A program made the translations under genes and the position numbers. From Rugamonas aquatica (GTDB lineage: Bacteria > Pseudomonadota > Gammaproteobacteria > Burkholderiales > Burkholderiaceae_D), in the NCBI RefSeq assembly GCF_009380215.1, contig NZ_WHUG01000016.1, positions 100,065 through 164,064 of the forward strand: a stretch of 64,000 nucleotides of DNA, written 5' to 3'. This document shows positions 16,674 through 24,911 of the stretch, one piece after another. How positions within the stretch are numbered: the first letter of the stretch is position 1; every line of letters begins with the position of its first letter. Under the pieces are notes generated by a model. The model had not been told where the DNA came from. It saw only the letters and a list, made by a program, of their open reading frames with translations, and ran no database searches.

Positions 16674-17675
16674 TCATCCGCCCTGGGTGATGACCGGGTC
16701 GTCGAAGAAGTAGTCGCGCCAGCTGGCCGGCTGCTTCTTGATCGCGCCGACGCGGTACAGGAACTGCGACAGGCCGTAAGTATTCTGCGGCTCCACGCTG
16801 AACTGCACCTGCGGGTTCTTGATAATCTTCAGCAGCAGGTTGCGATCCACCTTGCTCTTGCTGACGCGGATGTACGCATCGGCCGCGCCCTCGGGATTGC
16901 TGCTGGCGTATTTGGCCGCCTCCGCCAGCGCGGCGGTGAAGGCGCGATAAGTCTTGGGATTCTCGTTGCGGAACTTCTCGGTCGCATACAGCACGGTGGC
17001 CGAACTCGGGCCGCCCAGCACGTCGTAGGAATTCAAAATGATGTGCGCGTTCGGATTGCCGGCCAGCTCCTGCTCCTGGAACGGCGGGTTGCCGAAGTGG
17101 CCGTTGATCTCCGTACCGCCAGCAATGACGGCCGCCGTTGCATCCGGGTGCGGCAAGGTCTGGGTGAATTTATCGAGCCGCGCAAAGTCCTTCTCGCCCC
17201 ACTGCTTGGCCGCCGCATACTGCAAAATGCGCGACTGCACCGACACCGTCACCGCCGGCAGCGCGATGCGGTCCTTCTCGGTCAGGTCGGCGATGGACTT
17301 CACCTTCGGGTTATTGCTGACCAGGTAGTAAGGGAAGCTGCCCAGCGACGCCACGCCTTTCACGTTCTGCCTGCCCGAGGTGCGGTCCCAGATCGTCAGT
17401 AGCGGACCGACGCCGGCGCCGGCGATATCGATGGCGCCGGACAGCAGCGCATCGTTGACGGCCGAGCCGCCCGACAGCTGCGTCCACTCGACCTTCACGT
17501 CCACGCCGTTCTTGCGGCCCTGCTTTTCGATCAGCTGCTGGTCCTGCGCGATGTTCAGCAGCAGGTAGACCACGCCGAACTGCTCGGCGATGCGGATGCG
17601 ACCTTCGGCCTGCGCGGCGGTGGCGAAGCTGAGCGCGAGGGCGGCGGCGATCACGCGGGAAGTCAATCTGGACAT
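16674..17675 (-). CDS. Sulfonate/taurine-type ABC substrate-binding protein
   Basis: A 333-residue periplasmic binding protein with a Sec signal peptide (MSRLTSRVIAAALALSF, cut after AAQA). The mature sequence begins GRIRIAEQFGVVYLLLN and contains GVASLGSFPYYLVSNN. It is of the SsuA/TauA/NrtA-like fold family. Substrate identity cannot be read from sequence. The neighbouring alpha-ketoglutarate dioxygenase suggests an alkanesulfonate, taurine or sulfate ester. Confidence 0.88.
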   Translation of the reverse strand: MSRLTSRVIAAALALSFATAAQAEGRIRIAEQFGVVYLLLNIAQDQQLIEKQGRKNGVDVKVEWTQLSGGSAVNDALLSGAIDIAGAGVGPLLTIWDRTSGRQNVKGVASLGSFPYYLVSNNPKVKSIADLTEKDRIALPAVTVSVQSRILQYAAAKQWGEKDFARLDKFTQTLPHPDATAAVIAGGTEINGHFGNPPFQEQELAGNPNAHIILNSYDVLGGPSSATVLYATEKFRNENPKTYRAFTAALAEAAKYASSNPEGAADAYIRVSKSKVDRNLLLKIIKNPQVQFSVEPQNTYGLSQFLYRVGAIKKQPASWRDYFFDDPVITQGG

Positions 17676-17689
17676 GGGTTTCCTTGAAA

Positions 17690-18559
17690 TTAGAAAGGCG
17701 TGTCGCCTTCAATAGTGGTGCGATACAGCTTGCGACGCAGATGGTCCGGCGTGCCGCCGGCCAGGTGCATCAGCGAGCGGTTATCCCAGAACACCAGGTC
17801 GTGCGGCGCCCAGCGATGGCGGTACACATGCTCGGGCAGCACGCTGTGCGCAAACAGCTCGGCCAGCAGTGCGCGGCTTTCGTCCGGCGGGATGCCGACG
17901 ATGCGCGTGGTGAAATGCTCGCTGACGAACAGCGCCTTGCGGCCCGTCTCCGGGTGTGTGCGCACCACCGGATGCATGACCGGGCGCACCTCGGCGATCT
18001 GCTCCGGCGTCAGCGGCGGACGGTAGGGATTGCGGCGGCGCAGCTCCTCGTACTGCGCCAGATAGCTGTGCTCCGCGCGCGCACCCTGCACCGCGAAGCG
18101 CAAGGCCGCAGGCAAGGTGTCCCAGGCCAGGTGCATATTGGCGAACAGCGTATCGCCGCCTTCGGCCGGCAGCTCCTGCGCGTGCAGCATCGAGCCCAGG
18201 CTGGGCGTCTCTTTGTACGACAAATCGGAATGCCAGAAGTGGCCGGCGTCGCCAAGGCCGATCGGCTTGCCGTCTTCGATGATGTTGGAGATGACCAGCA
18301 CCTCCGGATTCGAAGGCAGCTGGAAATTGCGCAGCACATGGATTTGCAACCGGCCGAAACGGCGGCTGAAATCGACCTGCTGCCGTGGTGTGATGCGCTG
18401 GTCGCGGAACACCAGCAGGTGGTGCTCCAGGTGCGCCTTGTGGATGCGGTCGAACGCCCGTGGAGACAAGGGATGGTTCAGGTCCAGTCCCAGGATCTCG
18501 GCGCCGAGCGGCGCGTCGAACAGTTCGATGTCAAAAGCGGGTTGGAGAACGGCAGACAT
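17690..18559 (-). CDS. TauD/TfdA-family alpha-ketoglutarate-dependent dioxygenase
   Basis: A 289-residue non-haem iron(II) dioxygenase. Iron ligands are visible as HSD (HSDLSYKETP, near residue 109) and a distal His (SLMHLAGG, near 263). An Arg in RRKLYRTTIEG should bind the co-substrate carboxylate. The family couples oxidation of 2-oxoglutarate to cleavage of C-S or C-O-S bonds or to herbicide ether cleavage. With the ABC importer genes 14 bases downstream, a sulfur-scavenging role (taurine or alkyl sulfate) is most likely. The exact substrate is open. A perfect 10-bp palindrome (18632-18641) upstream may be an operator. Confidence 0.85.
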   Translation of the reverse strand: MSAVLQPAFDIELFDAPLGAEILGLDLNHPLSPRAFDRIHKAHLEHHLLVFRDQRITPRQQVDFSRRFGRLQIHVLRNFQLPSNPEVLVISNIIEDGKPIGLGDAGHFWHSDLSYKETPSLGSMLHAQELPAEGGDTLFANMHLAWDTLPAALRFAVQGARAEHSYLAQYEELRRRNPYRPPLTPEQIAEVRPVMHPVVRTHPETGRKALFVSEHFTTRIVGIPPDESRALLAELFAHSVLPEHVYRHRWAPHDLVFWDNRSLMHLAGGTPDHLRRKLYRTTIEGDTPF

Positions 18560-18667
18560 GGCACACGCCCAGTGAATGAGTATGTGCCCAGTCTATGCCG
18601 CTTCCCTTATTTAGAAAACGAAGCTTACCTGATATCGATATACAGAATCTTTATCAGCCCCGCCTTA

Positions 18668-19345
18668 TCAGCCCTGATCCGCTTCGTACTCGCTCAGACG
18701 CTTGGCCACGCGTGGCGCCAGTTCGTGGGCGGCGGTGACGGTCATTTCCAGATCGTGCAGCTTGCCGTCCTTCAGGCCGTAGACCCAGCCGTGCACCGTG
18801 ACGTTCTGGCCGCGGTCCCATGCGTCCTGCACGATGGTGGTCTGGCAGACGTTGGACACCTGCTCGACCACGTTCAGCTCGCACATGCGTTCCGCGCGCA
18901 GCTTGCTGGTCAACACATCGCCGAGGTAGCGCTCATGCTTCTGGTGCACGTCCTGCACGTGGCGCAGCCAGTTGTCGGCCAGGCCGACGCGGGTGCCGGT
19001 CATGGCAGCGTGCACGCCCTTGCAGCCGTAGTGGCCGACGATGATGACGTGCTTGACCTTCAGCACATCGATCGCGAACTGCAACACCGACAGCGCGTTC
19101 AAGTCCGAGTGCACCACCACGTTGGCGATGTTGCGGTGAACGAAAACGTCGCCCGGGGCCAGGCCCAGCAGCTCGTTCGCCGGCACGCGGCTGTCGGAGC
19201 AGCCTATCCACAGGTATTCCGGCGACGCTTGCTGCGCCAGGCGGTTGAAGAAGTCGGGATCGCGCTCGACTTCGGATTCGGCCCAGCGGCGGTTGTTTGC
19301 CAGCAGGTCGCGCAACGGGGAATTGCTGTTGTCCAGATCACTCAT
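18668..19345 (-). CDS. can: Beta-class carbonic anhydrase
   Basis: A 225-residue cytoplasmic zinc enzyme interconverting CO2 and bicarbonate. Zinc ligands and the dyad are visible as CSDSRVP (Cys, Asp, Arg near residue 45) and HYGCKG (His and Cys near 100). The start at 19345 (MSDLDNSN) has a GAGGAG site six bases upstream; the longer frame starts inside a hairpin. The length is typical. It lies downstream of dnaJ, separated by a hairpin. Confidence 0.95.
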   Translation of the reverse strand: MSDLDNSNSPLRDLLANNRRWAESEVERDPDFFNRLAQQASPEYLWIGCSDSRVPANELLGLAPGDVFVHRNIANVVVHSDLNALSVLQFAIDVLKVKHVIIVGHYGCKGVHAAMTGTRVGLADNWLRHVQDVHQKHERYLGDVLTSKLRAERMCELNVVEQVSNVCQTTIVQDAWDRGQNVTVHGWVYGLKDGKLHDLEMTVTAAHELAPRVAKRLSEYEADQG

Positions 19346-19365
19346 GATGCTCCTCTCGTACATAA

Positions 19366-19407
19366 GAAGACCGCCGGTCCGCCCGGAAAGGGTGGCGCGG
19401 CGGTCCG
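19366..19407 (-). terminator. Candidate terminator after dnaJ
   Basis: On the minus strand GACCGCCG (19398-19405) pairs with CGGCGGTC (19369-19376). The stem is followed by TTCTTA, a weak U-tract. It lies between the dnaJ stop and the carbonic anhydrase start. Confidence 0.45.
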
Positions 19408-19447
19408 ATATTACCAAGACTGCATGACGTCGCAGTTACTTAAACCT

Positions 19448-20575
19448 CTACTCAAAAAAGTCTTTCACCTTGTCGCGCCAGGTCTTGCTTTGCGGGCTGT
19501 GCTTGGCGCCGCCCTCGGTGGTGAGCTTTTCGAAATCGCGCAGCATGTCCTTCTGCTTCTCGGTCAGCTTGACCGGAGTCTCGACCGCCACGTGGCAGAA
19601 CAGATCGCCCGCGAAGCCGGAACGCACGCCCTTGATGCCCTTGCCCTTGAGGCGGAAGGTCTTGCCCGACTGGGTGCCTTCAGGGATCGTGAACGATACT
19701 TTACCAGACAACGTCGGCACCTCGATATCGCCGCCCAGCGCCGCCTTGGCGAAGGAGATCGGCATTTCGCAGTGCAGGTCGTCGCCTTCGCGCTGGAACA
19801 CCGAGTGCGGCTTGATGTGGATTTCCACATACAGGTCGCCCGAAGGTCCGCCGTTGGTGCCCGGTTCGCCGTTGCCGGACGAGCGGATACGCATGCCGTT
19901 GTCGATGCCGACCGGGATCTTCACTTCCAGCGTCTTGTTGCGCTTGATGCGGCCCTGGCCGGCGCAGGCTGCGCATGGCTCGGGGATGATCTTGCCGGTG
20001 CCGTGGCATTTCGGGCAGGTCTGCTGGATGCTGAAGAAGCCCTGCTGCATGCGCACCTGGCCGTGGCCGGCGCAGGTCGAGCACGTGACCGGCGAGGTGC
20101 CGGGCTTGGCGCCCGAACCGTGGCAGGTGTCGCACTTGTCCCAGGACGGTACGCGGATCGTGGTATCGAAGCCGTGGGCGGCCTGTTCCAGCGTGATCTC
20201 CAGGTTGTAGCGCAGGTCGGCGCCGCGATACACCTGCGGGCCTTGGCCGCGGCCGCGTCCACCGCCGAAGATATCGCCGAAGATGTCGCCGAAGGCATCG
20301 CCGAAACCGCCGGCGCCGCCGCCGAAGCCACCGCCGCCACCCATGTTCGGATCGACGCCGGCGTGACCGTAACGGTCATACGCTTCGCGCTTCTCCGGAT
20401 TGGTCAGCATCTCGTAGGCTTCTTTGACTTCCTTGAATTTTTCTTCCGACTCTTTGCTATCCGGATTGCGGTCCGGATGGTACTTCATCGCCAGTTTGCG
20501 ATAAGACTTCTTGATCTCGTCTTCCGACGCATTTTTTGCGACACCAAGTGTCTCGTAGAAATCTCGCTTTGCCAT
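19448..20575 (-). CDS. dnaJ: Chaperone DnaJ
   Basis: A 375-residue type I Hsp40. It has an N-terminal J domain with HPD (KYHPDRNPDS), a Gly/Phe-rich linker near residues 75-110, four CxxCxGxG zinc repeats (CDTCHGSG, CSTCAGHG, CPKCHGTG, CAACAGQG) at about 145-215, and the C-terminal substrate domain. It stimulates the DnaK ATPase. It is downstream of dnaK, but a strong terminator and a palindromic repeat lie between them, so readthrough or its own promoter must serve it. Confidence 0.98.
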   Translation of the reverse strand: MAKRDFYETLGVAKNASEDEIKKSYRKLAMKYHPDRNPDSKESEEKFKEVKEAYEMLTNPEKREAYDRYGHAGVDPNMGGGGGFGGGAGGFGDAFGDIFGDIFGGGRGRGQGPQVYRGADLRYNLEITLEQAAHGFDTTIRVPSWDKCDTCHGSGAKPGTSPVTCSTCAGHGQVRMQQGFFSIQQTCPKCHGTGKIIPEPCAACAGQGRIKRNKTLEVKIPVGIDNGMRIRSSGNGEPGTNGGPSGDLYVEIHIKPHSVFQREGDDLHCEMPISFAKAALGGDIEVPTLSGKVSFTIPEGTQSGKTFRLKGKGIKGVRSGFAGDLFCHVAVETPVKLTEKQKDMLRDFEKLTTEGGAKHSPQSKTWRDKVKDFFE

Positions 20576-20619
20576 ATTGTCGGCACCTTGCTGTATTTAT
20601 ACTGATGTACTGTTTATGC

Positions 20620-20665
20620 TAAAAAGCCGAGCCGGTGCCGCAGAGGCGGCGACTCGGCTCGGCTT
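20620..20665 (-). terminator. Intrinsic terminator after dnaK
   Basis: Arms at 20624-20634 and 20655-20665 form an 11-bp GC-rich stem, with an inner GCCGC-AGAG-GCGGC hairpin, followed on the minus strand by TTTTT. It lies about 90 bases beyond the dnaK stop, after the palindromic repeat. It would limit dnaJ transcription from the dnaK promoter. Confidence 0.8.
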
Positions 20666-20743
20666 GTCGTTCCCGCAGAAGCGGGAACCCATGCTGAGCG
20701 ACTGCGGATGCTCGGTATGGATTCCCGCCTGCGCGGGAATGAC
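20666..20743. repeat. 78-bp paired palindromic repeat, copy 2
   Basis: It has the same 78-bp length and hairpin-spacer-hairpin layout as the unit at 2521-2598. The first hairpin (GTTCCCGC/GCGGGAAC) has compensating changes on both arms. The spacer shares GGATGCT, and the second hairpin (ATTCCCGC...GCGGGAAT) is nearly identical. It lies between dnaK and its terminator. Confidence 0.85.
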
Positions 20744-20751
20744 GCCGGCGA

Positions 20752-22692
20752 TTACTTGCTGTCTTTAACTTCTTTGAAGTCGGCGTCGACCACGTCGTCC
20801 TGCGGCTTGGCCTGCTCGGCGCCTGGCTGTGCGCCGCCTTCAGCGCCGCCGGCTGCGGCTTGCTGCGCCTGCATGTCGGCGTACATCTTCTCGCCCAGCT
20901 TCTGCGAAGCGGTCGACAGCGATGCCACTTTGGCGTCGATCTCGGCCTTGTCGCCAGCCTTGATCGAACCTTCCAGGTCGGTGATCGCAGCTTCGATTTT
21001 TTCCTTCTCGCCGGCTTCCAGCTTGTCGCCGTATTCGGTCAGCGATTTGCGGGTCGAGTGCACCAGCGCGTCGGCCTGGTTGCGCGATTCGGCCAGCTCT
21101 TTCACTTTCTTGTCTTCTTCGGCGTTGACTTCGGCATCCTTCACCATCTTCTGGATCTCAGCTTCGGTCAGGCCGGAGTTGGCCTTGATCGTGATCTTGT
21201 TTTCTTTGCCGGTGGCCTTGTCTTTCGCGCCGACGTGCAGAATGCCGTTGGCGTCGATGTCGAAGGTCACTTCGATCTGTGGCGTGCCGCGTGCTGCCGG
21301 CGGGATGCCTTCCAGATTGAATTCGCCCAGGCCCTTGTTGCCGGCCGCGATTTCACGCTCACCCTGGTAGACCTTGATGGTCACGGCAGGCTGGTTGTCG
21401 TCGGCGGTCGAGAACACTTGCGAGAACTTGGTAGGAATCGTGGTGTTCTTGTGGATCATCTTGGTCATCACGCCGCCCAGGGTTTCGATACCCAGCGACA
21501 GAGGCGTCACGTCCAGCAGCAGCAAGTCCTTGCGCTCGCCCGACAGCACGGAGCCCTGGATGGCGGCGCCGACAGCGACGGCTTCGTCCGGGTTCACGTC
21601 CTTGCGCGGATCTTTGCCGAAGAACTCTTTAACTTTTTCCTGCACCTTAGGCATACGGGTCATACCGCCGACCAGGATGATGTCGTCGATGTCCGAAACC
21701 TTGACGCCGGCATCCTTGATCGCGGTGCGGCATGGTTCCATGGTCGCGTTGATCAGTTCCTCGACCAGCGATTCCAGCTTGGCGCGGGTCATCTTCAGGG
21801 TCAGGTGGACCGGCGCGCCGTTCGCCATGGCGATGTACGGCTCGTTGATTTCGGTCTGCTGCGACGACGACAGTTCGATCTTCGCGCGCTCGGCCGAAGC
21901 CTTGATGCGCTGCAGGGCGATCGGATCTTTTTTCAGGTCCAGGCCGTTGATCTTCTTGAACTCGTCGATGATGTAATCGATGATGCGCTGGTCGAAGTCT
22001 TCGCCGCCCAGGAAGGTGTCGCCGTTGGTCGACAGCACTTCGAATTGTTTTTCGCCATCGACGTCGGCGATCTCGATGATCGACACGTCGAAGGTACCGC
22101 CGCCCAAGTCATACACGGCGATCTTGCGGTCGCCCTTGTCGGTCTTGTCCAGGCCGAAAGCCAGTGCGGCCGCGGTTGGTTCGTTGATGATGCGCTTGAC
22201 GTCCAGGCCCGCGATACGGCCGGCATCCTTGGTGGCCTGGCGCTGCGAGTCGTTGAAGTACGCAGGCACGGTGATGACGGCTTCGGTGACTTCTTCACCG
22301 AGGTAGTCTTCTGCCGTTTTCTTCATCTTGCGCAGCACTTCAGCCGAGATTTGCGGCGGAGCCAGTTTTTTGTCGCGCACGCCGATCCATGCATCGCCGT
22401 TGTCGGCTTTCATGATCGAGTAAGGCATCAGGCCGATGTCCTTCTGCACTTCTTTTTCGTCGAACTTGCGGCCGATCAGACGTTTGACGGCGAACAGCGT
22501 GTTCTTCGGGTTGGTGACAGCCTGGCGTTTTGCCGGCGAGCCGACGAGAATTTCACCATCTTCTTGGTAAGCAATGATCGATGGCGTCGTGCGTGCGCCT
22601 TCGGCGTTTTCGATTACCTTTGGCTGACCGTTTTCCATGATGGAAACGCAGGAATTCGTGGTTCCCAGATCGATACCGATAATTCTACCCAT
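20752..22692 (-). CDS. dnaK: Molecular chaperone DnaK
   Basis: A 646-residue Hsp70. It has an N-terminal ATPase domain (GIDLGTTNSC at the start, the phosphate motif DLGGGTFDVS near 195, VGGMTRMPKVQ near 340), then a linker (DLLLLDVTPLSLGIET) and the peptide-binding domain with a lid. The tail has an Ala/Gly/Gln-rich stretch and ends in ADFKEVKDSK. It folds nascent and stress-damaged proteins with DnaJ and GrpE. Its own sigma-32-type promoter lies at 22732-22759. Confidence 0.99.
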   Translation of the reverse strand: MGRIIGIDLGTTNSCVSIMENGQPKVIENAEGARTTPSIIAYQEDGEILVGSPAKRQAVTNPKNTLFAVKRLIGRKFDEKEVQKDIGLMPYSIMKADNGDAWIGVRDKKLAPPQISAEVLRKMKKTAEDYLGEEVTEAVITVPAYFNDSQRQATKDAGRIAGLDVKRIINEPTAAALAFGLDKTDKGDRKIAVYDLGGGTFDVSIIEIADVDGEKQFEVLSTNGDTFLGGEDFDQRIIDYIIDEFKKINGLDLKKDPIALQRIKASAERAKIELSSSQQTEINEPYIAMANGAPVHLTLKMTRAKLESLVEELINATMEPCRTAIKDAGVKVSDIDDIILVGGMTRMPKVQEKVKEFFGKDPRKDVNPDEAVAVGAAIQGSVLSGERKDLLLLDVTPLSLGIETLGGVMTKMIHKNTTIPTKFSQVFSTADDNQPAVTIKVYQGEREIAAGNKGLGEFNLEGIPPAARGTPQIEVTFDIDANGILHVGAKDKATGKENKITIKANSGLTEAEIQKMVKDAEVNAEEDKKVKELAESRNQADALVHSTRKSLTEYGDKLEAGEKEKIEAAITDLEGSIKAGDKAEIDAKVASLSTASQKLGEKMYADMQAQQAAAGGAEGGAQPGAEQAKPQDDVVDADFKEVKDSK

Positions 22693-22731
22693 GATTTTTC
22701 TTCCTTATTTGCTAAAGTTCAGATGGTACTA

Positions 22732-22759
22732 ATATGTGGAAAAGCTGTATGTTTTCAAG
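22732..22759 (-). promoter_or_regulatory. Sigma-32 heat-shock promoter of dnaK
   Basis: The minus strand reads CTTGAAA, 13 bases, then CCACATAT. These match the sigma-32 boxes CTTGAAA and CCCCATNT with one change in the -10 box. It lies about 40 bases before the dnaK start, in the grpE-dnaK gap. Confidence 0.75.
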
Positions 22760-22789
22760 TGCTTAGTTCGGCGAAATTTACTATTGTTC

Positions 22790-22808
22790 GTCGCGGCACT
22801 GCCGCGAC
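22790..22808 (-). other. Hairpin just after grpE
   Basis: GTCGCGGCA and TGCCGCGAC form an almost gapless inverted repeat ending three bases from the grpE stop. No U-tract follows on the minus strand, so it is more likely a 3'-end stability element or partial terminator than a full terminator. Confidence 0.5.
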
Positions 22809-22811
22809 TCA

Positions 22812-23351
22812 CTATTTCGCTTGCGCCGCGGTCACGATGGCGGGACGCAGCAGGCGGTCCGCGATCATATAGCCTTTTTGCAACACGGAAACAACCGTAT
22901 TGGCTTCCTGGTCGGCAGGCACGACGGCGACAGCCTGGTGCTTGTTCGGGTCCAGCTTCTCGCCCTGGGCCGGCAGGATTTCCAGCAGGCGGTTTTTCTC
23001 GAAGGCCGACGACAGCTGCTTGAGCGTCATTTCCACGCCTTCTTTCAGCGATTCGATCGATGGCGTTTCGACCTTCAGGGCCATTTCCAGGCTGTCCTTG
23101 ACCGGCACCATGGCTTCGGCGAAGCTTTCAACGGCGAACTTGTGGGCCTTGGCCACGTCTTCCTGGGCGCGGCGGCGGATGTTTTCACCGTCGGCTTTGG
23201 CGCGCATGAAAGCGTCGTGCATCTCGGCCAGTTTCGCTTCGGTGGCCGACAGCTGCTCCTCCAGGGATGGCTGCTGGTCAGGAGTCGATGGCGCGGCCGG
23301 CGCTGCGTCCGCCTCTGGATTAGGTACGGCTTGGTTTTCCTGATCTTGCAT
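22812..23351 (-). CDS. grpE: Nucleotide exchange factor GrpE
   Basis: A 179-residue GrpE. It has a disordered N-terminal 40 residues rich in Pro/Ala/Gln, a long coiled-coil helix (about 35-90, with RAKADGENIRRRAQED), and the C-terminal beta domain with NKHQAVAVVPADQEANTVVSVLQKGY split over 135-165. It releases ADP from DnaK. A GGAG-like site (TAGGAG) precedes the start. It is first of the chaperone genes here. Confidence 0.98.
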   Translation of the reverse strand: MQDQENQAVPNPEADAAPAAPSTPDQQPSLEEQLSATEAKLAEMHDAFMRAKADGENIRRRAQEDVAKAHKFAVESFAEAMVPVKDSLEMALKVETPSIESLKEGVEMTLKQLSSAFEKNRLLEILPAQGEKLDPNKHQAVAVVPADQEANTVVSVLQKGYMIADRLLRPAIVTAAQAK

Positions 23352-23407
23352 CTATAGACTCCTACTATCGTGTTTGTTTGACATTACTTTCTTACTGCAC
23401 CGGCTGC

Positions 23408-23435
23408 AAATGGGGCGATAACCTATGTTTTCAAG
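23408..23435 (-). promoter_or_regulatory. Sigma-32 heat-shock promoter of grpE
   Basis: The minus strand has CTTGAAAA (23428-23435), then 12 bases, then CCCCATTT (23408-23415). Both boxes match the sigma-32 consensus fully. It lies about 57 bases before the grpE start. Confidence 0.88.
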
Positions 23436-23594
23436 GGGTATTCTGCTCGCCATTTAATCAGCGCCGCCGTGCGCTGCCTCACAAACAAGCCCATGTAACA
23501 AGCGTTACAAAACTTCATCTGTGCAGGCTCTACTATTTTGCAGCGCAGCGTCTAAGCTGTATTAAAGACAACCGTTTCCGGGAGCGCATCCATC

Positions 23595-23693
23595 ATGAAG
23601 TTGCCACTGATCGCAGCATCCATCCTGGTGTATATCGTCTTGGCGACGGCATGGATATGCTATGCCGCCGATCCCATCAGCCGGCTATTTTAA
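23595..23693 (+). CDS. Candidate 32-residue single-pass membrane peptide
   Basis: An ATG with an upstream GGGAG (23579-23583) opens a 33-codon frame ending in TAA at 23691-23693. The peptide is mostly one hydrophobic segment (LIAASILVYIVLATAWICY). The flanking 23436-23594 and 23694-23754 hold no other gene that I can see. No family is recognised. The support is the ribosome site plus a clean membrane segment only. Confidence 0.4.
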   Translation: MKLPLIAASILVYIVLATAWICYAADPISRLF

Positions 23694-23754
23694 CAGGCTG
23701 GCACTCGTCACCCGCAAGTGCTGATTACGGTGAGTGTGGCGCGGTTGTCTCTTT

Positions 23755-24864
23755 TCAGTCGGCGGCGCCGAGTTTGAGGGCGGCTGCGCGGCCGATTTCC
23801 GCATCGGCCTTCGCTTCCTCGTGCTGGGCGGCAGGCATCTGCGTCGGCCAGCCGATCATGTGCTGCTCGGCAATTTCCGCCATGGCGGCGATCCAGGCCG
23901 GCGATTCGTTCAGGCAAGGGATGTAGTGGAATTCCCGGCCGCCAGCCTGTTCGAAGTCGTGCCGGACTTCCATCGAGATCTCCTCCAGCGTTTCCAGGCA
24001 GTCGCTGATGAAGCCGGGGCACAGCACGTCCACCCGCTTGACGCCGGCGCGGGCCAGCTGGGCGATGGTCGGCGCCGTGTACGGCTGCAGCCACTCGGCC
24101 TTGCCGAAGCGCGACTGGAAGGTGACGATGTATTGATCCGGCGTCAGCTTCAGGGCGGCGGCCAGCAGGCGCGCGGTTTTCAGGCATTCGCAGTGGTAGG
24201 GATCGCCCAGCATCAGGGTGCGCTTGGGCACGCCGTGGAAGCTCAGCACCAGCTTGTCCGGACGGCCGTGGGCGTCCCAGTGCGCCTGCACCGACAGGCG
24301 CAGCGCGCGGATATAGGCTTCGTGGTCGTGGTAGTTGCGCACGAAGCGCAGCTCGGGAATGTTGCGCACCGTGCCGTAGTGGTCGAACACGGCGTCGTAG
24401 ATCGAGCCGGTGGTGGTGCCGGAATATTGCGGATAGGCGGGCAGCACGGCGATGCGTTCGACGCCGTCGGCCTTCAGTTTGCTCAGCACCTCTGGCAGCG
24501 ACGGCGAGCCGTAGCGCATCGCCATGGCGACGGTGAAGTTGTGGTGGCCGCGTTCGCCGAGCGCGCCGCGCAGCTGCTGGGCCTGGGCGGCGGTGTGCAC
24601 CTTCAGCGGCGAGCCTTCGCGGGTCCAGATCGACGCGTATTTTTTCGCCGACTGGCCGGAGCGGAACGGCAGGATGATCAGGTTGAGGATGAACCACCAC
24701 ACGGCGCGCGGAATCTCGACCACGCGCGGATCGGACAGGAATTCCTTCAGATAGCGGCGCACCGCCGAGCGGGTGGGCGCGTCGGGCGTGCCCAGGTTGA
24801 CCAGCACGATGGCGCTGCGGCCCACCGTGCCGTGCTTATGAGGCGGTTCTTTTAAGAAGGTCAT
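23755..24864 (-). CDS. hemH: Ferrochelatase
   Basis: A 369-residue enzyme that inserts iron into protoporphyrin IX, the last step of haem synthesis. Motifs include VLVNLGTPDAPT at the N-terminus, PQYSGTTTGS near 145, the catalytic-His region LSFHGVPKR near 205 and FQSRFGKAEWLQPYT near 245, all family hallmarks. ATG at 24864 is taken as the start; a TTG three codons upstream is possible. It lies 47 bases after the deacetylase gene. Confidence 0.96.
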   Translation of the reverse strand: MTFLKEPPHKHGTVGRSAIVLVNLGTPDAPTRSAVRRYLKEFLSDPRVVEIPRAVWWFILNLIILPFRSGQSAKKYASIWTREGSPLKVHTAAQAQQLRGALGERGHHNFTVAMAMRYGSPSLPEVLSKLKADGVERIAVLPAYPQYSGTTTGSIYDAVFDHYGTVRNIPELRFVRNYHDHEAYIRALRLSVQAHWDAHGRPDKLVLSFHGVPKRTLMLGDPYHCECLKTARLLAAALKLTPDQYIVTFQSRFGKAEWLQPYTAPTIAQLARAGVKRVDVLCPGFISDCLETLEEISMEVRHDFEQAGGREFHYIPCLNESPAWIAAMAEIAEQHMIGWPTQMPAAQHEEAKADAEIGRAAALKLGAAD

Positions 24865-24911
24865 GTAGGCCAATGGCAGTGTGTATAAGACAGCTTGCCA
24901 TTATAGTTAGC

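Noticed and set aside
14985..17675. Second ABC cassette as another nitrate importer
   Set aside because: The family is shared, but its operon begins with a TauD-type dioxygenase and lacks the sigma-54/hexaloop leader, so a sulfonate role fits better.
17684..20605. 973-residue plus-strand open frame
   Set aside because: Antisense across the dioxygenase, carbonic anhydrase and dnaJ genes; composition is that of a shadow frame.
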